Shown here: positions 1 through 8,751 of the stretch, one piece after another
Numbering within the stretch: the first letter of the stretch is position 1
How the letters are laid out: each line of letters starts with the position of its first letter
Assembly: GCF_011090185.1 (NCBI RefSeq)
Contig: NZ_JAAFGS010000001.1
Location: 62,001 to 126,000 of the forward strand
Direction: 5' to 3'
Origin: Saccharibacillus alkalitolerans
GTDB taxonomy: Bacteria > Bacillota > Bacilli > Paenibacillales > Paenibacillaceae
DNA: 64,000 bases
Notes under the pieces: model-generated
Database searches by the model: none
Told to the model about the DNA's origin: nothing
The model's input: only the letters and a program-made list of their open reading frames with translations
Translations under genes and position numbers: made by a program

Positions 1-150
1 CAGCAGGAAGTAGTCGTAAATCTTCGGCCCGATCCGGTGTTCGGGCAGCGTCTGGCTTTCGCCGGCGAACAGTACATACAGCATGCCTTTGTCGTCGTAT
101 ACCGGGTTCGGTGCGACGGAGTAGGAGAAGCCCGATTGGTTTTCCGTCAT
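1..150 (-). CDS. AraC-type regulator, N-terminal part (partial)
   Basis: The reverse strand reads from an ATG at 150 to the window edge (50 codons, no stop). A GAGGA ribosome site lies just upstream. The visible peptide begins MTENQSGFSYSVAPNPVYDD and continues with LYVLFAGESQ and HRIGPKIYDYFLL. This resembles the cupin-like ligand-binding start of AraC-family sugar regulators that sit beside gal genes in Paenibacillus. The DNA-binding domain would be outside the window, so the family call rests on the N-terminus and on its divergent position to galK. It may regulate the gal operon; that is inference. Confidence 0.5.
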   Translation of the reverse strand, partial: MTENQSGFSYSVAPNPVYDDKGMLYVLFAGESQTLPEHRIGPKIYDYFLL

Positions 151-246
151 GACGTTCCTCGCTTTCCGGCTTGCCAGCCTTTTTTTCAGTATAACCTCTT
201 TGAATGCGGAAGTCACATAAGTCCATGCAGTCCGCACATCGGTACA

Positions 247-275
247 TTATCAGGGAGAACGCTATCTTTTATACT
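247..275 (+). promoter_or_regulatory. Probable galK operon promoter
   Basis: TTATCA at 247-252 and TATACT at 270-275 are separated by 17 bp. They lie about 40 bp upstream of the galK start in the divergent intergenic region. The -35 box is a weak match to consensus and the -10 box a good one. Confidence 0.4.
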
Positions 276-317
276 GAAAGCACAGGCATACAAAACAACC
301 CACGAGGTGATCCGAGA

Positions 318-1493
318 ATGGATGCTCAGCAAATCAAGCAAATGTTTATACAAAAATTCGGCGAATCGGCAGTCGCCCCGCGCGTATTCCACGCGCCGGG
401 ACGCGTGAACCTGATCGGCGAACACATCGATTACAACGGAGGGTACGTGCTGCCGGCGGCGCTGGAGTTCGGCACGACGCTCGTCGTCCGCGAACGCGAA
501 GACGGCGTCATCCGGTTGGCTTCCACCAACCTGCCGGAAGAAGCGCAGATCAAAGTGGACGAAATCGGACTGAATAAGACAGGGCAGTGGACGGACTATC
601 CGGTCGGCGTCATGGTCGAACTGGCCCGGCGCGGCTATCCGGTGTCCAAAGGATACGACCTGTTCTACCACGGCGAAATCCCGAACGGGGCGGGGCTTTC
701 CTCCTCGGCTTCGATCGAAGTCGTGACCGGCTACGGCTTGCTGTCGATGGGCGGCTACGACCGCGACACGGTACAGATCGCGCTGCTGTCGCAGGCGGCG
801 GAAAATAACTTCGTCGGCGTCAACTGCGGCATCATGGACCAGTTCGCGGTCGCCAACGGCAAAAAGGACCATGCGATCCTGCTCATGTGCGACACGCTGG
901 AATACAAACACGTGCCGTTCCAAACGGGCAGCTACAAGCTGGTCATCGGCAACACAAACAAGCGCCGCGGCCTGGTCGATTCCAAGTACAACGAGCGCCG
1001 CGAACAGTGCACGGCCGCGCTCGATCGTCTGAGAAGCTGCAAAGCCGACCTGAACTACCTGGCTGAAATTACTCCTTCGCAGTTCGAAGACTATAAGTCC
1101 GCATTGACCGACGAGACGGTCCGCAATCGCGCGCAGCACGTCATCGAAGAGAATGCGCGCGTGCTGGCTTCGGTCGAAGCGCTGACGGCGAACGACCTGC
1201 AGGAATTCGGCCGCCTGATGAACCTGTCCCACGACTCGCTGCGCGATCTGTACGAAGTGAGCTGCGCGGAGCTGGACGTCATGGTCGAAGAAGCGCGCAA
1301 AATTCCGGGTACGCTGGGCGCGCGCATGACGGGAGCGGGCTTCGGCGGATGCACGGTGTCGCTGGTGCACGAAGACGACGTGGAGACTTTCGTGCGGCAG
1401 GTGGGCGAGAACTACGAAGCGCGCACGGGGCTGAAAGGCGAGTTCTACGTCTGCGGCGTAGGCGAAGGCGTGGAGGAATTGAGTTCGAACTGA
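318..1493 (+). CDS. galK: Galactokinase
   Basis: GalK phosphorylates alpha-D-galactose with ATP to galactose-1-phosphate, the first step of the Leloir pathway in the cytoplasm. The 391-residue protein carries the galactokinase signature GRVNLIGEHIDY at residues 28-39. It also has the GHMP ATP-binding loop GAGLSSSAS near residue 125 and the C-terminal GHMP motif GAGFGGC near residue 345. Length is normal for the family. The ATG at 318 was chosen because GAGGTGAT lies 6 bp upstream. An in-frame extension to 204 has no ribosome site and encodes unrelated sequence. It is the first gene of galK-galE-galT. No galM is present. Confidence 0.95.
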   Translation: MDAQQIKQMFIQKFGESAVAPRVFHAPGRVNLIGEHIDYNGGYVLPAALEFGTTLVVREREDGVIRLASTNLPEEAQIKVDEIGLNKTGQWTDYPVGVMVELARRGYPVSKGYDLFYHGEIPNGAGLSSSASIEVVTGYGLLSMGGYDRDTVQIALLSQAAENNFVGVNCGIMDQFAVANGKKDHAILLMCDTLEYKHVPFQTGSYKLVIGNTNKRRGLVDSKYNERREQCTAALDRLRSCKADLNYLAEITPSQFEDYKSALTDETVRNRAQHVIEENARVLASVEALTANDLQEFGRLMNLSHDSLRDLYEVSCAELDVMVEEARKIPGTLGARMTGAGFGGCTVSLVHEDDVETFVRQVGENYEARTGLKGEFYVCGVGEGVEELSSN

Positions 1494-1538
1494 GCTTCGA
1501 CGGACGGAGCATGACGGTTTGACCATCCTAATAAAAGA

Positions 1539-1589
1539 GGCGAACGGCCGCGGTTTCCGTCTGAACGCAAACCGCGCAGACCGTTCGCC
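1539..1589 (+). repeat. galK-galE intercistronic hairpin
   Basis: GGCGAACGG (1539-1547) and CGCGGTTT (1549-1556) pair with AAACCGCG (1569-1576) and CCGTTCGCC (1581-1589), giving a 17-bp interrupted stem with a 12-nt loop. No T-run follows, so it is not a typical intrinsic terminator. It ends just before the galE ribosome site and could stabilise mRNA or be a processing site. Confidence 0.7.
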
Positions 1590-1610
1590 CAATCCGAGGA
1601 GGAATTAACA

Positions 1611-2597
1611 ATGGCAATTTTGGTAACCGGCGGCGCCGGCTATATCGGCTCCCATACCGTGGCGGCTCTGCTCGAACGAGGCGACGAGGTGGTCGTGATC
1701 GACAACCTGCAGACGGGACACAAGGAAGCGCTGCTGGGCGGCAAGCTGTACGAGGGCGATCTGCGCGACAAAGAGCTGCTGAAAAAGCTGTTCGCGGAAA
1801 ACGAAATCGAAGGCGTCATCCATTTCGCGGCGAATTCCCTGGTCGGCGAGAGCATGCAGAATCCCGGCAAATACTACGACAACAATATGTACGGCACGCT
1901 GTGCCTGCTGGAAGCGATGAACGAAGCCGGCGTGCGCCGGATCGTGTTCTCCTCGACGGCGGCGACTTACGGCGAGCCGGAAAAAACGCCGATCGAAGAG
2001 ACGGACCGCACCGAACCTACCAATGTCTACGGCGAAACGAAGCTGATGATGGAACGCATGATCCGCTGGTACGATCGCGTGCTGAACGTCCGTTACGTCG
2101 CGCTGCGCTACTTCAACGCGGCGGGCGCGCACGACAGCGGCAAGATCGGCGAAGACCACCGCCCGGAAACGCATCTGATTCCGATCGTGCTGCAGACGGC
2201 GCTCGGACAGCGTTCGCACATTTCCGTTTTCGGCGAAGATTACCCGACGGAAGACGGAACGTGCGTCCGCGACTATCTGCATGTCAGCGACTTGGCGGAC
2301 GCGCATCTGCGGGCGATCGACTACCTGAAAAACGGCGGCGAGAGCGACGTGTTTAACCTCGGCAGCGGCAGCGGCTTCTCGGTGCGTCAGATCATCGAGA
2401 CGGCGCGCAAAGTGACGGGCAAAGACATTCCGGTCAACACGGAGCCGCGCCGCGCCGGCGACCCGGCCGTGCTGATCGCTTCTTCGCAGAAAGCGCGCAG
2501 CGTACTGGGCTGGAATCCGTCGCGCGAAAACATCGAGACGATCATCGCCAGCGCCTGGAACTGGCATCAGTCGCGGCCTGACGGCTATAACGATTAA
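1611..2597 (+). CDS. galE: UDP-glucose 4-epimerase
   Basis: GalE interconverts UDP-galactose and UDP-glucose with bound NAD+, closing the Leloir cycle. The 328-residue protein starts with the Rossmann motif GGAGYIGSH (residues 7-15). It has the extended-SDR serine in SSTAATYGE and the catalytic YxxxK as YGETK near residue 140. The [12 protein letters not shown]-like motif of GalE is seen as [19 protein letters not shown] lies 8 bp ahead of the ATG. It sits in the middle of galKET, about 115 bp after galK and 24 bp before galT. Confidence 0.95.
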   Translation: MAILVTGGAGYIGSHTVAALLERGDEVVVIDNLQTGHKEALLGGKLYEGDLRDKELLKKLFAENEIEGVIHFAANSLVGESMQNPGKYYDNNMYGTLCLLEAMNEAGVRRIVFSSTAATYGEPEKTPIEETDRTEPTNVYGETKLMMERMIRWYDRVLNVRYVALRYFNAAGAHDSGKIGEDHRPETHLIPIVLQTALGQRSHISVFGEDYPTEDGTCVRDYLHVSDLADAHLRAIDYLKNGGESDVFNLGSGSGFSVRQIIETARKVTGKDIPVNTEPRRAGDPAVLIASSQKARSVLGWNPSRENIETIIASAWNWHQSRPDGYND

Positions 2598-2621
2598 AAA
2601 ACGATAACGGGGGCAGCGTCC

Positions 2622-4298
2622 ATGAGCGAACAGTTGAACAACGGAGTACAGCAAGGAACGGCGGGGGAAAAGCCGGGAGAAACGCAGACGTCCGCGCCGG
2701 CGGGAAGCGAAACTTCCGGCAGCGTCTCCCGCGAAGAAGCGCTGAAAGCGATCGAGCGGCTGACGGCGTTCGCGCTGCGGGAGAAGCTGCTGGAGGAAGA
2801 AGACGCCGACTTCGGACGCAACCGACTGCTGGAGCAGCTTGGCTTCGACGAGCCTTATGCGGCCGGAGATGCGCATGAAGAGCCGCTGCCGAAGGGCCCT
2901 CAGCCGATGCTCGACACATTGATCGATTACGCGGCGCAGACGGGCATGATCCCGGAAAATACCGATACCCACCGCGACCTGCTCGACGCCAAGCTGATGG
3001 GCCTGCTGCTGGCCCGTCCGTCGGAGATCGTGCGCGAGTTCCGCGAAACGGAAGAACGTGGCGGCATCACGGCGGCGACCGACCGTTTTTATAAGTGGTG
3101 CATCGATTCCAACTATATCCGGATGGACCGGGTCTCGAAGAATCTGTACTGGACGCACGATTCCGAATTCGGACCGATCGAGATCACGATCAATCTGTCC
3201 AAACCGGAGAAGACGCCGGAAGAGATCGCGCAGGCCCGCCTGCTGCCGCCTCCGGTTTATCCGAAATGCCAGCTGTGCCGCGAGAACGTCGGCTATGCCG
3301 GCCGGATCAACCATCCCGCGCGTCAGAACCTGCGCGTCATTCCGCTTACGCTGAACGACGAGCCGTGGCTGTTCCAGTATTCGCCGTACGTCTATTACAA
3401 CGAACACTGCATCGTGCTGCATCGCGATCATGTGCCGATGAAGCTGACGAAGGACACGCTGCGCCGGCTGCTGCAGTTCACCGACCGGTTCCCGCATTAT
3501 TTCCTCGGCTCCAACGCCGATCTCCCGATCGTGGGAGGCTCCATTCTGACGCACGACCATTTCCAGGGCGGCAAGCACACGTTCGCGATCGAGCGCGCCG
3601 CGACGGAAGCCGTGTTCTCGCATGACCGGTATCCGGCGGTGAGTCTGTCCGTCGTTCGCTGGCCGATGTCGGTCATCCGGTTGAGCGGCAGCGATCAGGC
3701 CGAAATGCTGGAAGCGGCGAACGAGATTTACGAGGCGTGGAAGACGTACAGCGACGAGAGCGTGGACGTGCTGGCGTCCAGCGAAAAAGACGGGGAGACG
3801 GTGCGCCACAATACGGTGACGCCGATCGTCCGCCGCCGCGAAGGCGCCTACGAGCTCGATCTCGTGCTGCGCAACAACCGGACGAGCGGCGAGCATCCGG
3901 AAGGCATTTTCCATCCGCACCGGGAAATGCACCATCTCAAAAAGGAAAACATCGGCCTGATCGAAGTGATGGGCCTCGCCATTCTGCCCGGCCGCCTGAA
4001 AGACGAGCTGGAGCGGATCGGCCGCATCCTGAGCGGAGACTCGCGGCTGCTGGCCGAAGCCGAAGCGGACGCCTCGCATCCGCTGGCGCAGCATCTGCCC
4101 TGGACGCGCGAGCTGATCGCGGCGCACGGTTCCGACCTGACGCCGGAAGCTTCGCTCGAACTGCTTCGCCGCGAAGTCGGCGCGAAGTTTGCCGAGATTC
4201 TCGGTCATGCCGGCGTATACAAGACCGACGCGGCGGGCCGCCGGGCGTTTTTCCGATTTGTCGAAAGTCTCGGCTGGAGCCGGACGGACGGGCAATAA
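2622..4298 (+). CDS. galT: UTP-hexose-1-phosphate uridylyltransferase (type 2 GalT)
   Basis: GalT transfers UMP from UDP-glucose to galactose-1-phosphate, yielding UDP-galactose and glucose-1-phosphate. The 558-residue protein belongs to the Firmicute-type GalT family (about 500 residues), not the shorter E. coli type. It carries the active-site motif THDHFQGGKH near residue 310 and paired cysteines in PKCQLCREN. The first 35 residues are rich in G, E, T, S and P and precede the usual family start. No better-placed internal start was seen, so the extension looks real. The ribosome site is weak (GGGGG). A terminator follows directly, closing the operon. Confidence 0.93.
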   Translation: MSEQLNNGVQQGTAGEKPGETQTSAPAGSETSGSVSREEALKAIERLTAFALREKLLEEEDADFGRNRLLEQLGFDEPYAAGDAHEEPLPKGPQPMLDTLIDYAAQTGMIPENTDTHRDLLDAKLMGLLLARPSEIVREFRETEERGGITAATDRFYKWCIDSNYIRMDRVSKNLYWTHDSEFGPIEITINLSKPEKTPEEIAQARLLPPPVYPKCQLCRENVGYAGRINHPARQNLRVIPLTLNDEPWLFQYSPYVYYNEHCIVLHRDHVPMKLTKDTLRRLLQFTDRFPHYFLGSNADLPIVGGSILTHDHFQGGKHTFAIERAATEAVFSHDRYPAVSLSVVRWPMSVIRLSGSDQAEMLEAANEIYEAWKTYSDESVDVLASSEKDGETVRHNTVTPIVRRREGAYELDLVLRNNRTSGEHPEGIFHPHREMHHLKKENIGLIEVMGLAILPGRLKDELERIGRILSGDSRLLAEAEADASHPLAQHLPWTRELIAAHGSDLTPEASLELLRREVGAKFAEILGHAGVYKTDAAGRRAFFRFVESLGWSRTDGQ

Positions 4299-4345
4299 GA
4301 CGGTTTCGCGCTTCGCCGGATTCGTCGGCAAAGGGAAAATCGAAA

Positions 4346-4379
4346 GGCCGCATCCTCGGGGGTGCGGCCATTTGGTTTT
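4346..4379 (+). terminator. gal operon terminator
   Basis: GGCCGCA (4346-4352) pairs with TGCGGCC (4363-4369), followed by an imperfect T-tract (ATTTGGTTTT). It lies about 50 bp after the galT stop. Confidence 0.65.
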
Positions 4380-4400
4380 GCCCATAATCCGGTATATAAT
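4372..4400 (+). promoter_or_regulatory. Probable promoter of the alcohol dehydrogenase gene
   Basis: TTGGTT at 4372-4377 and a perfect TATAAT at 4395-4400 are 17 bp apart. The start codon is 40 bp further on. The -35 box overlaps the tail of the gal terminator. Confidence 0.6.
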
Positions 4401-4440
4401 GAATACATACTTATGAAAAGGAAGGGGTTACGACTCTATC

Positions 4441-5604
4441 ATGAAGTCTTTTACCTTTTATAATCCGACACGCCTCATCTTCGGCAAAGGCCAGCTGGAA
4501 CAGCTCAAAACCTTGGTGCCGCAGTACGGCAAAAATATCCTGCTCGTTTACGGAGGAGGCAGCATCAAGCGCTCCGGCCTGTACGACAGCGTCACCGCGC
4601 TGCTGAAAGAAACGGGAGCGAACGTGACGGAACTGTCCGGCGTCGAGCCGAACCCGCGCCTTTCGACCGTGCATAAAGGCGTCGACCTGTGCAAAAGCGA
4701 AAACGTCGACCTGATCCTCGCGGTAGGCGGCGGCAGCGTCATCGACTGCGCCAAAGCGATCGCCGTAGGCGCTAAATACGACGGCGACATGTGGGACTTC
4801 GCGGAACGCAAAGCGGTCGCGCAGGACGCGCTTCCGCTCGGCGTCGTGCTGACGATGGCGGCGACCGGTTCCGAGATGAACAGCGGATCGGTCATCACGA
4901 ACGAACAGACGATGGAAAAGCTCGGCTGGGGCAGCGCTTATTCGTTCCCGACGTTCTCCATCCTCGATCCGGAGTTTACGTACTCCCTGCCGAAAGATCA
5001 GACCGTCTACGGTATGGTCGACATGATGTCGCACGTGCTGGAAACGTACTTCCACCTGGAAGGCAACACGCCGGTTCAGGACGGCTTCTGCGAATCCGTG
5101 CTGCGCGCGGTCATCGAAGCCGGTCCTAAACTGGTGGAAGATCTGGAAAACTACGAGCTGCGCGAAACGGTCATGTACAGCGGCACGCTCGCGCTGAACG
5201 GCGTCCTGAGCATGGGCAGCACCGGCGACTGGGCGACGCATAACATCGAGCACGCCGTATCGGCCGTGTACGACATTCCGCACGGCGGAGGCTTGGCTAT
5301 CCTGTTCCCGAACTGGATGAAGCACAGCCTCAAAGTCGATCCGGAGCGCTTCAAGAAGCTCGCCGTGAACGTGTTCGGCATCGACCCGTCCGGCAAATCC
5401 GCCGAAGAAGCCGGCCTTGAAGGCATCGAAGCGCTGCGCGCGTTCTGGAACTCCATCGGCGCGCCGAGCACGCTGGCCGATTACGAGATCGACGGCAGCC
5501 GCATCGACGAAATGGCCGACAAAGCGATGAAATTCGGTCCGTTCGGCAACTTCAACAAGCTGCAGCGCGAAGACGTTGTGGCCATTTACAAAGCTTCGCT
5601 GTAA
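4441..5604 (+). CDS. Iron-containing NAD(P)-dependent alcohol (butanol-type) dehydrogenase
   Basis: This 387-residue cytoplasmic group III dehydrogenase reduces aldehydes to alcohols, or the reverse, with NAD(P)H. It is closest in style to Bacillus YugJ/YugK and clostridial butanol dehydrogenases. The nucleotide-binding GGGS motifs are at residues 38-41 and in [12 protein letters not shown]. The metal ligands are D and H in VDMMSH and the two histidines in HNIEHAV and IPHGGG. Length is normal. It has its own promoter and terminator, so it is monocistronic. AGGAAGGGG is 13 bp upstream, a rather long spacing. The physiological substrate cannot be read from sequence. Confidence 0.88.
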   Translation: MKSFTFYNPTRLIFGKGQLEQLKTLVPQYGKNILLVYGGGSIKRSGLYDSVTALLKETGANVTELSGVEPNPRLSTVHKGVDLCKSENVDLILAVGGGSVIDCAKAIAVGAKYDGDMWDFAERKAVAQDALPLGVVLTMAATGSEMNSGSVITNEQTMEKLGWGSAYSFPTFSILDPEFTYSLPKDQTVYGMVDMMSHVLETYFHLEGNTPVQDGFCESVLRAVIEAGPKLVEDLENYELRETVMYSGTLALNGVLSMGSTGDWATHNIEHAVSAVYDIPHGGGLAILFPNWMKHSLKVDPERFKKLAVNVFGIDPSGKSAEEAGLEGIEALRAFWNSIGAPSTLADYEIDGSRIDEMADKAMKFGPFGNFNKLQREDVVAIYKASL

Positions 5605-5635
5605 GCCGTTTATTGCGGATGCAGTCCTTTTTTCG

Positions 5636-5662
5636 AAAGCCGCCGTTAAGGCGGCTTTTTTT
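5636..5662 (+). terminator. Intrinsic terminator after alcohol dehydrogenase
   Basis: AAAGCCGCC (5636-5644) and GGCGGCTTT (5650-5658) form a perfect 9-bp stem with a GTTAA loop, followed by a run of T. Confidence 0.92.
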
Positions 5663-5717
5663 ATTTGCCAACTATGACCGTTTGACGCACGTTCATCCAT
5701 CGAAGGAGGGAGAAAAG

Positions 5718-6220
5718 ATGCGAAAAAGACGTGTCGTTCCGCTTGGCCTGTTTGCGATCCTGCTCGTTTTTCTGACGGCCTGCTCCGATGATTCGCCCGA
5801 AGTAGGAAGCTTGGCTTACGCCGAACAGGAAGTACGGAAAGAGTTTTAAAAGCCGGAAAAGACGAAAGCGAAGGGCGCAAAGATTCGATCGTCATGTCTT
5901 ACGGCGAATCCGGAGGAGAGCTTCGGCAGGCGGATGAAGAACAAATTTTGCCGATCGAAGAGCTGCTGTACGGCCCGTATTCCGGGGAGCCGTCTTTGCT
6001 GCTTACGCTCAGCGAACTTCCCGCGACCATGGAGGAGGGCGAAAGCCGTTCGGTCGACGGCATCGACATGCAGATCGCCCGGGCGCCGGACGGAAGCCTG
6101 CACGCGATCGCGAGAGCGGCCGATGTCACCTATACGCTGCAGTCCTCGACCGAGCCGGCCTACGACGAAGATCGGATGCTGGACATATTGGCGAAAATAG
6201 CGCGCGGAACAAGCGAATAA
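5718..6220 (+). pseudogene. Small lipoprotein gene broken by a frameshift
   Basis: A start at 5718 behind AAGGAGGG opens a peptide with a clear lipoprotein signal (LLVFLTAC, lipobox cysteine 22). It stops at 5847 after 43 residues. The next frame is open from 5846 to 6220 without a good start. It continues plausibly as LKAGKDESEGRKDS, then MSYGESGGELRQ and an acidic C-terminus ending LDILAKIARG. Adding one T to the TTTT run at 5844-5847 joins both parts into a 167-residue lipoprotein. The tail resembles DUF4367-like lipoproteins, a weak impression. It is either a true frameshift or a homopolymer sequencing error. It precedes nfeD-floT. Confidence 0.65.
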
Positions 6221-6379
6221 ACCAATTCGAGATCCCGCCGCCCGAAAAATGAAACCGAATCGGCAATCAACCGTATGTAATCTTATACTCATTTGGAAAA
6301 GCTCTGAAGTCTCGCCGTTTTTTGCGCCGAGCTTCCGAGTCCGGATGAGCACCTTCAATCGCGTAGGAGGGATGCGAAA

Positions 6380-6919
6380 ATGGAAACGCTCTATTTGGGC
6401 TGTCTGGCGGGCGGCGCCTTGTTTGCGCTGATCAGCGTTCTGTTCGGGGATTGGATCGGCGACGCGCTCGGCGGTGCGTTCGACGCGCTGTCGTTCGAGT
6501 TCCTGCAGCCGATCGTACTCGCCGGTATGGTGACCGTTTTCGGAGGAGCGGGTATCCTGATCGAGCGCTATGCGAATCTAACGCCCGCTCTGGGGATGAC
6601 AGCGGCGGTACTCTGCGGGTTGGCTTCAGGCCTGCTGCTGTACTTCGGCTACGTCAAACCGATGCGAGGAAGCGAGAATTCGGTGGGCTACTCGATGAAC
6701 GACCTGGTCGGAAAGATCGGGGAGATTACCGTTCCCGTGCCGGAAAAAGGTTATGGCGAAGTCATGGTGCACATGGGCGGCTCGGGCAACACGCTGCATA
6801 CGGCGTTCAGCTTCGACGGCGATTGGATTCCGTCGGGCGTCCGGATAGTCGTCATCGACGTTGTAGACGGCACGCTTGGCGTAAGCGAACTCGACAAACA
6901 AGAAAAGGGGTTGGAGTAA
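6380..6919 (+). CDS. NfeD-like membrane protein (YuaF type)
   Basis: This 179-residue protein is the partner of flotillin and is thought to help organise membrane microdomains. Hydrophobic segments lie at about residues 3-20, 43-60 and 70-90. A soluble C-terminal OB-like NfeD domain follows from about residue 108 (DLVGKIGEITVPVPEKGYGEV). Length matches B. subtilis YuaF. AGGAGG is 9 bp before the ATG. The stop is one base from the floT start, so the two are translationally coupled. Its role is known by family; nothing here shows which process it serves. Confidence 0.88.
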   Translation: METLYLGCLAGGALFALISVLFGDWIGDALGGAFDALSFEFLQPIVLAGMVTVFGGAGILIERYANLTPALGMTAAVLCGLASGLLLYFGYVKPMRGSENSVGYSMNDLVGKIGEITVPVPEKGYGEVMVHMGGSGNTLHTAFSFDGDWIPSGVRIVVIDVVDGTLGVSELDKQEKGLE

Positions 6920-6920
6920 G

Positions 6921-8501
6921 ATGGGGATTTTTGATCAAATTCCGGATTATATGCTGATTCCGGGTATCGTAGTGGTGGTACTGCTCGTACTGGGGCTTGC
7001 TTTCTGGGCGCGTTACAAAACGGTCAGTACCGACGAGGCGATGGTGGTGACGGGCTCGTTCCTCGGCAGCAAAAATATTGCCGACGACGAGGCCGGACGT
7101 AAGATCAAAATCGTGCGCGGCGGCGGCGCTTTTATTCTTCCGGTCTTCCAAAAAGCCGAGTATCTCTCGCTACTGTCGCATAAGCTGGACGTGACGACGC
7201 CGGAAGTGTACACGGAACAGGGCGTTCCCGTGCTGGCGGACGGGGTGGCGATCATCAAGATCGGCAGCTCGACCGAAGATGTGGCGACCGCTGCCGAGCA
7301 GTACATGGGCAAGCCGATCGAATCGCTCAAAGCGGAAGCCCAGGAAGTGCTCGAAGGGCATCTGCGTTCCATTCTCGGTTCCATGACGGTTGAAGAAATG
7401 TACCGCAACCGCGACCGGTTCGCGCAGGAAGTGCAGAGCGTGGCGGCCCGCGATTTGAAGAAGATGGGCCTGCAGATCGTGTCGTTCACCATCAAAGACG
7501 TGCGCGACAAGCACGGCTACCTGGAGTCGCTCGGCAAGCCGCGGATCGCCGCGGTCAAGCGCGACGCGGAAATCGCCGAAGCGGAAGCGATCCGGGATTC
7601 CCGTATCCAGAAAGCGCGCGCCGAAGAAGAAGGCCAGAAAGCGGAACTGATCCGGGATACGAATATCGCCGAAGGTCAAAAAGAGAAAGAACTCAAGGTC
7701 GCGGCGTTCAAGCGCGAACAGGATACGGCTAAAGCCGATGCCGACCAGGCGTATATGATCCAAGAAGCGCGGGCCAAGCAGATCGCGGTCGAAGAGCAAA
7801 TGCGCGTCGAATTGGTGCGTAAGGACCGCGAAATCGACCTGCAGGAGAAAGAAATTCAAGTTCGTCAGAAGCAGTACGACGCGGAAGTGAAAAAGAAAGC
7901 CGACGCCGACCGTTATGCCGTCGAAGTCGCCGCGGAAGCCGACAAAGCTCGCCGGATGCGCGAAGCCGACGCGATGCAGTATTCGATCGAAACGCAGGCC
8001 AAAGCGTCCGCGGAGCAGAAGCGCCTTGACGGGATCGCGTCCGCCGATGCGGAACGCGCCAAAGGTACGGCGGAAGCGGAAGTCATCCGCCTGCGCGGCC
8101 TGGCGGAAGCCGAAGCGAAGGAGAAGCTGGCGGAAGCGTTCAAACATTACGGCGAAGCGGCGATTCTGGACGTTATCGTCAATATGCTGCCGGAGCTGGC
8201 CGGCAAAATCGCCGAACCGATCGCGTCCGTCGACAAGATTACGGTCGTGGACACGGGACGCGGCGAAGGCGGAGGCGCGTCGCGCGTAAGCGGCTATGTG
8301 ACCGAACTGATGGCGACGGCGCCGGAGATGCTGAAGAGCGTATCCGGGCTCGACTTGGAGCAGATGATTCAGAACTTGACCGTAGGCGGCAAAAACAAAG
8401 GCCCGAGCGACGCCGCGGTCGAAGCGAAGCTGGCGGCCGACCGGACGGCGGTAAGCACGCTGCCTCGCCCAGAGCGTCCGTCCTCCGACGGGGAAGCCTA
8501 A
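6921..8501 (+). CDS. floT: Flotillin-like SPFH protein (YuaG)
   Basis: The 526-residue protein scaffolds functional membrane microdomains. A single membrane segment is at residues 12-30. An SPFH/band-7 domain covers about 30-210, including KTVSTDEAMVVTGSF and IKIVRGGGAFI. A long alanine- and glutamate-rich coiled coil spans roughly 210-400. The C-terminal flotillin region contains ILDVIVNMLPELAGKIAEPI. Length and order agree with B. subtilis FloT. It follows nfeD by one base, and a strong terminator lies 100 bp downstream. Confidence 0.93.
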   Translation: MGIFDQIPDYMLIPGIVVVVLLVLGLAFWARYKTVSTDEAMVVTGSFLGSKNIADDEAGRKIKIVRGGGAFILPVFQKAEYLSLLSHKLDVTTPEVYTEQGVPVLADGVAIIKIGSSTEDVATAAEQYMGKPIESLKAEAQEVLEGHLRSILGSMTVEEMYRNRDRFAQEVQSVAARDLKKMGLQIVSFTIKDVRDKHGYLESLGKPRIAAVKRDAEIAEAEAIRDSRIQKARAEEEGQKAELIRDTNIAEGQKEKELKVAAFKREQDTAKADADQAYMIQEARAKQIAVEEQMRVELVRKDREIDLQEKEIQVRQKQYDAEVKKKADADRYAVEVAAEADKARRMREADAMQYSIETQAKASAEQKRLDGIASADAERAKGTAEAEVIRLRGLAEAEAKEKLAEAFKHYGEAAILDVIVNMLPELAGKIAEPIASVDKITVVDTGRGEGGGASRVSGYVTELMATAPEMLKSVSGLDLEQMIQNLTVGGKNKGPSDAAVEAKLAADRTAVSTLPRPERPSSDGEA

Positions 8502-8602
8502 TGTTGGGACGGTCGATCGCATCCTTTGGCGAGCCGATCTTCCGCCCCGTCCGACGATCGTTCGCGCACATCGTTTGCACCGTTTTCGAATAAGTATGCA
8601 TG

Positions 8603-8658
8603 AAGAGCCGAAAGCCCCATTTTCCCAGAGAAAATGCGGGTTGACGGCTCTTTTTTTT
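8603..8658 (+). terminator. nfeD-floT terminator
   Basis: AAGAGCCG (8603-8610) pairs with CGGCTCTT (8645-8652). An inner stem is formed by CATTTTC and GAAAATG, and the T-run extends to 8658. Confidence 0.9.
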
Positions 8659-8751
8659 ATGGGATAGAATTAGGGGATTGCGTGCGCACGTATAGGTTTT
8701 GGGAGGTGCGCCCTGCGGACGAATTGCCGGAAAAAGGACGGGAATAAATCT

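Noticed and set aside
1605-4385. 926-codon open frame on the minus strand across galE-galT
   Set aside because: It lies opposite two clearly real genes, has arginine/histidine/glutamine-rich sequence without domains and no ribosome site. It is a GC-codon shadow.
5841-5852. Programmed -1 frameshift at the TTTTAAA sequence of the lipoprotein gene
   Set aside because: The heptamer is not in the phase needed for canonical tandem slippage, and no stimulatory structure was noticed. A mutation or base-call error is simpler.
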